Below are positions 51,297 to 51,405 of a DNA stretch of 51,405 bases, piece by piece. Each line of letters opens with the position of its first letter. The stretch's first letter is position 1. The notes beneath the pieces are model-generated. The model was given only the letters and a program-made list of their open reading frames with translations, did no database searches and had not been told where the DNA came from. Source of the stretch: Oleiphilaceae bacterium (GTDB lineage: Bacteria > Pseudomonadota > Gammaproteobacteria > Pseudomonadales > Oleiphilaceae). The translations under genes were made by a program, and so were the position numbers. The DNA lies in NCBI GenBank assembly GCA_018334495.1, contig JAGXLV010000013.1, positions 1-51,405 on the forward strand. Reading direction: 5' to 3'.

Positions 51297-51405
51297 ATGT
51301 GTCGAATGCTCGGTTTTGTTGCCACCCATCCAACCCGGCTTGATTGTGCGCTGGTTGACGCGCCCCACTCACTCCTGGCACAGAGCCGCGAGGATCTGGA
51401 AGGCT
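51297..51405 (+). CDS. Class II glutamine amidotransferase, N-terminus only (cut by window edge)
   Basis: The first 36 codons of a gene running off the right edge. AAAGGAGG (51285-51292) precedes ATG 51297. The protein opens MCRMLGFVATHP, so the nucleophile Cys2 would be exposed after Met removal, and continues to SLLAQSREDLEG. This resembles YafJ/EgtC-type stand-alone glutaminases rather than asparagine synthetase, though a longer fusion cannot be excluded. It probably forms an operon with the ATP-grasp/GNAT gene 29 bp upstream. Confidence 0.8.
   Translation, partial: MCRMLGFVATHPTRLDCALVDAPHSLLAQSREDLEG

Noticed and set aside
1..51405. Mobile elements, CRISPR arrays, tRNA or rRNA genes
   Set aside because: I looked for transposase motifs, regularly spaced direct repeats and tRNA-like folds and saw none that I could support by eye.

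Overview
The window is a GC-rich, densely coded bacterial chromosome segment. It has short intergenic gaps, mostly AGGAG-type ribosome sites, and many genes typical of marine or environmental Gammaproteobacteria: a long-form FadE, a YbiT-type ABC-F protein, the PA2778/PA2779 pair, NemR/NemA, and an ethanolamine ammonia-lyase operon without microcompartment genes. A Marinobacter-like organism is my best guess from gene content; no rRNA or marker gene here settles it. I saw no tRNA, rRNA, IS element, prophage, CRISPR array or plasmid gene.

Layout. 1-5.3 kb (+): a NUDIX/metallo-beta-lactamase fusion (cut by the window edge), a DMT exporter, a YfcG-type glutathione transferase and an ABC exporter. 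5.3-9.3 kb (-): an alpha/beta hydrolase, two tandem periplasmic Cu/Zn superoxide dismutases (one with internal repeats) and ybiT. 9.4-13.2 kb (+): a membrane diguanylate cyclase and fadE. 13.3-17.5 kb: marC and an exoD-like gene (-), an NDUFA9-like NAD(P)-binding protein (+) meeting a Baeyer-Villiger-type monooxygenase tail to tail, and a small lipoprotein gene upstream of the monooxygenase. 17.7-22.3 kb: ribokinase (+), rhlE (-), then nemR-nemA (+) with matching operator boxes. 22.3-24 kb: a small conserved protein, a spermidine-synthase-like protein and a glutaredoxin-like protein. 24-29 kb: eutB-eutC-eat (-) divergent from an AraC/EutR-type regulator. 29-32.3 kb: a coupled CPBP protease / 41-residue ORF / YkgJ set, a cysteine hydrolase, and a VWA-DnaJ pair. 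32.4-33.6 kb: the wreck of a cytochrome c oxidase operon. 33.9-37.6 kb: an MscS channel, PA2779-PA2778 and a class I glutamine amidotransferase. 37.6-43.2 kb (+): an RND adaptor/pump pair and a lipase. 43.2-46.9 kb (-): a 655-residue unrecognised protein with a possible Cys-His-Asn triad, an NAD(P)-binding protein and a Kv-type channel with a C-terminal zinc ribbon. 47-51.4 kb: a metallo-beta-lactamase protein, a nucleoside deaminase (-), a second MscS channel, an ATP-grasp/GNAT fusion and the start of a class II glutamine amidotransferase.

How the genes work together. The best-supported units are eutB-eutC-eat with its divergent regulator (ethanolamine uptake and cleavage to acetaldehyde and ammonia), nemR-nemA (electrophile-sensing repressor and ene-reductase), the RND adaptor-pump pair, and the ATP-grasp/GNAT-amidotransferase pair at the right edge, whose other members lie outside the window.

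Most worth a second look: the cytochrome oxidase operon, in which coxII keeps every CuA ligand but has lost its leader while coxI is reduced to its two ends; the 41-codon His-rich ORF coupled on both sides; the 655-residue protein with a tandem 15-bp repeat upstream; the apparently leaderless nemR transcript; and the ATP-grasp/GNAT-amidotransferase pair.
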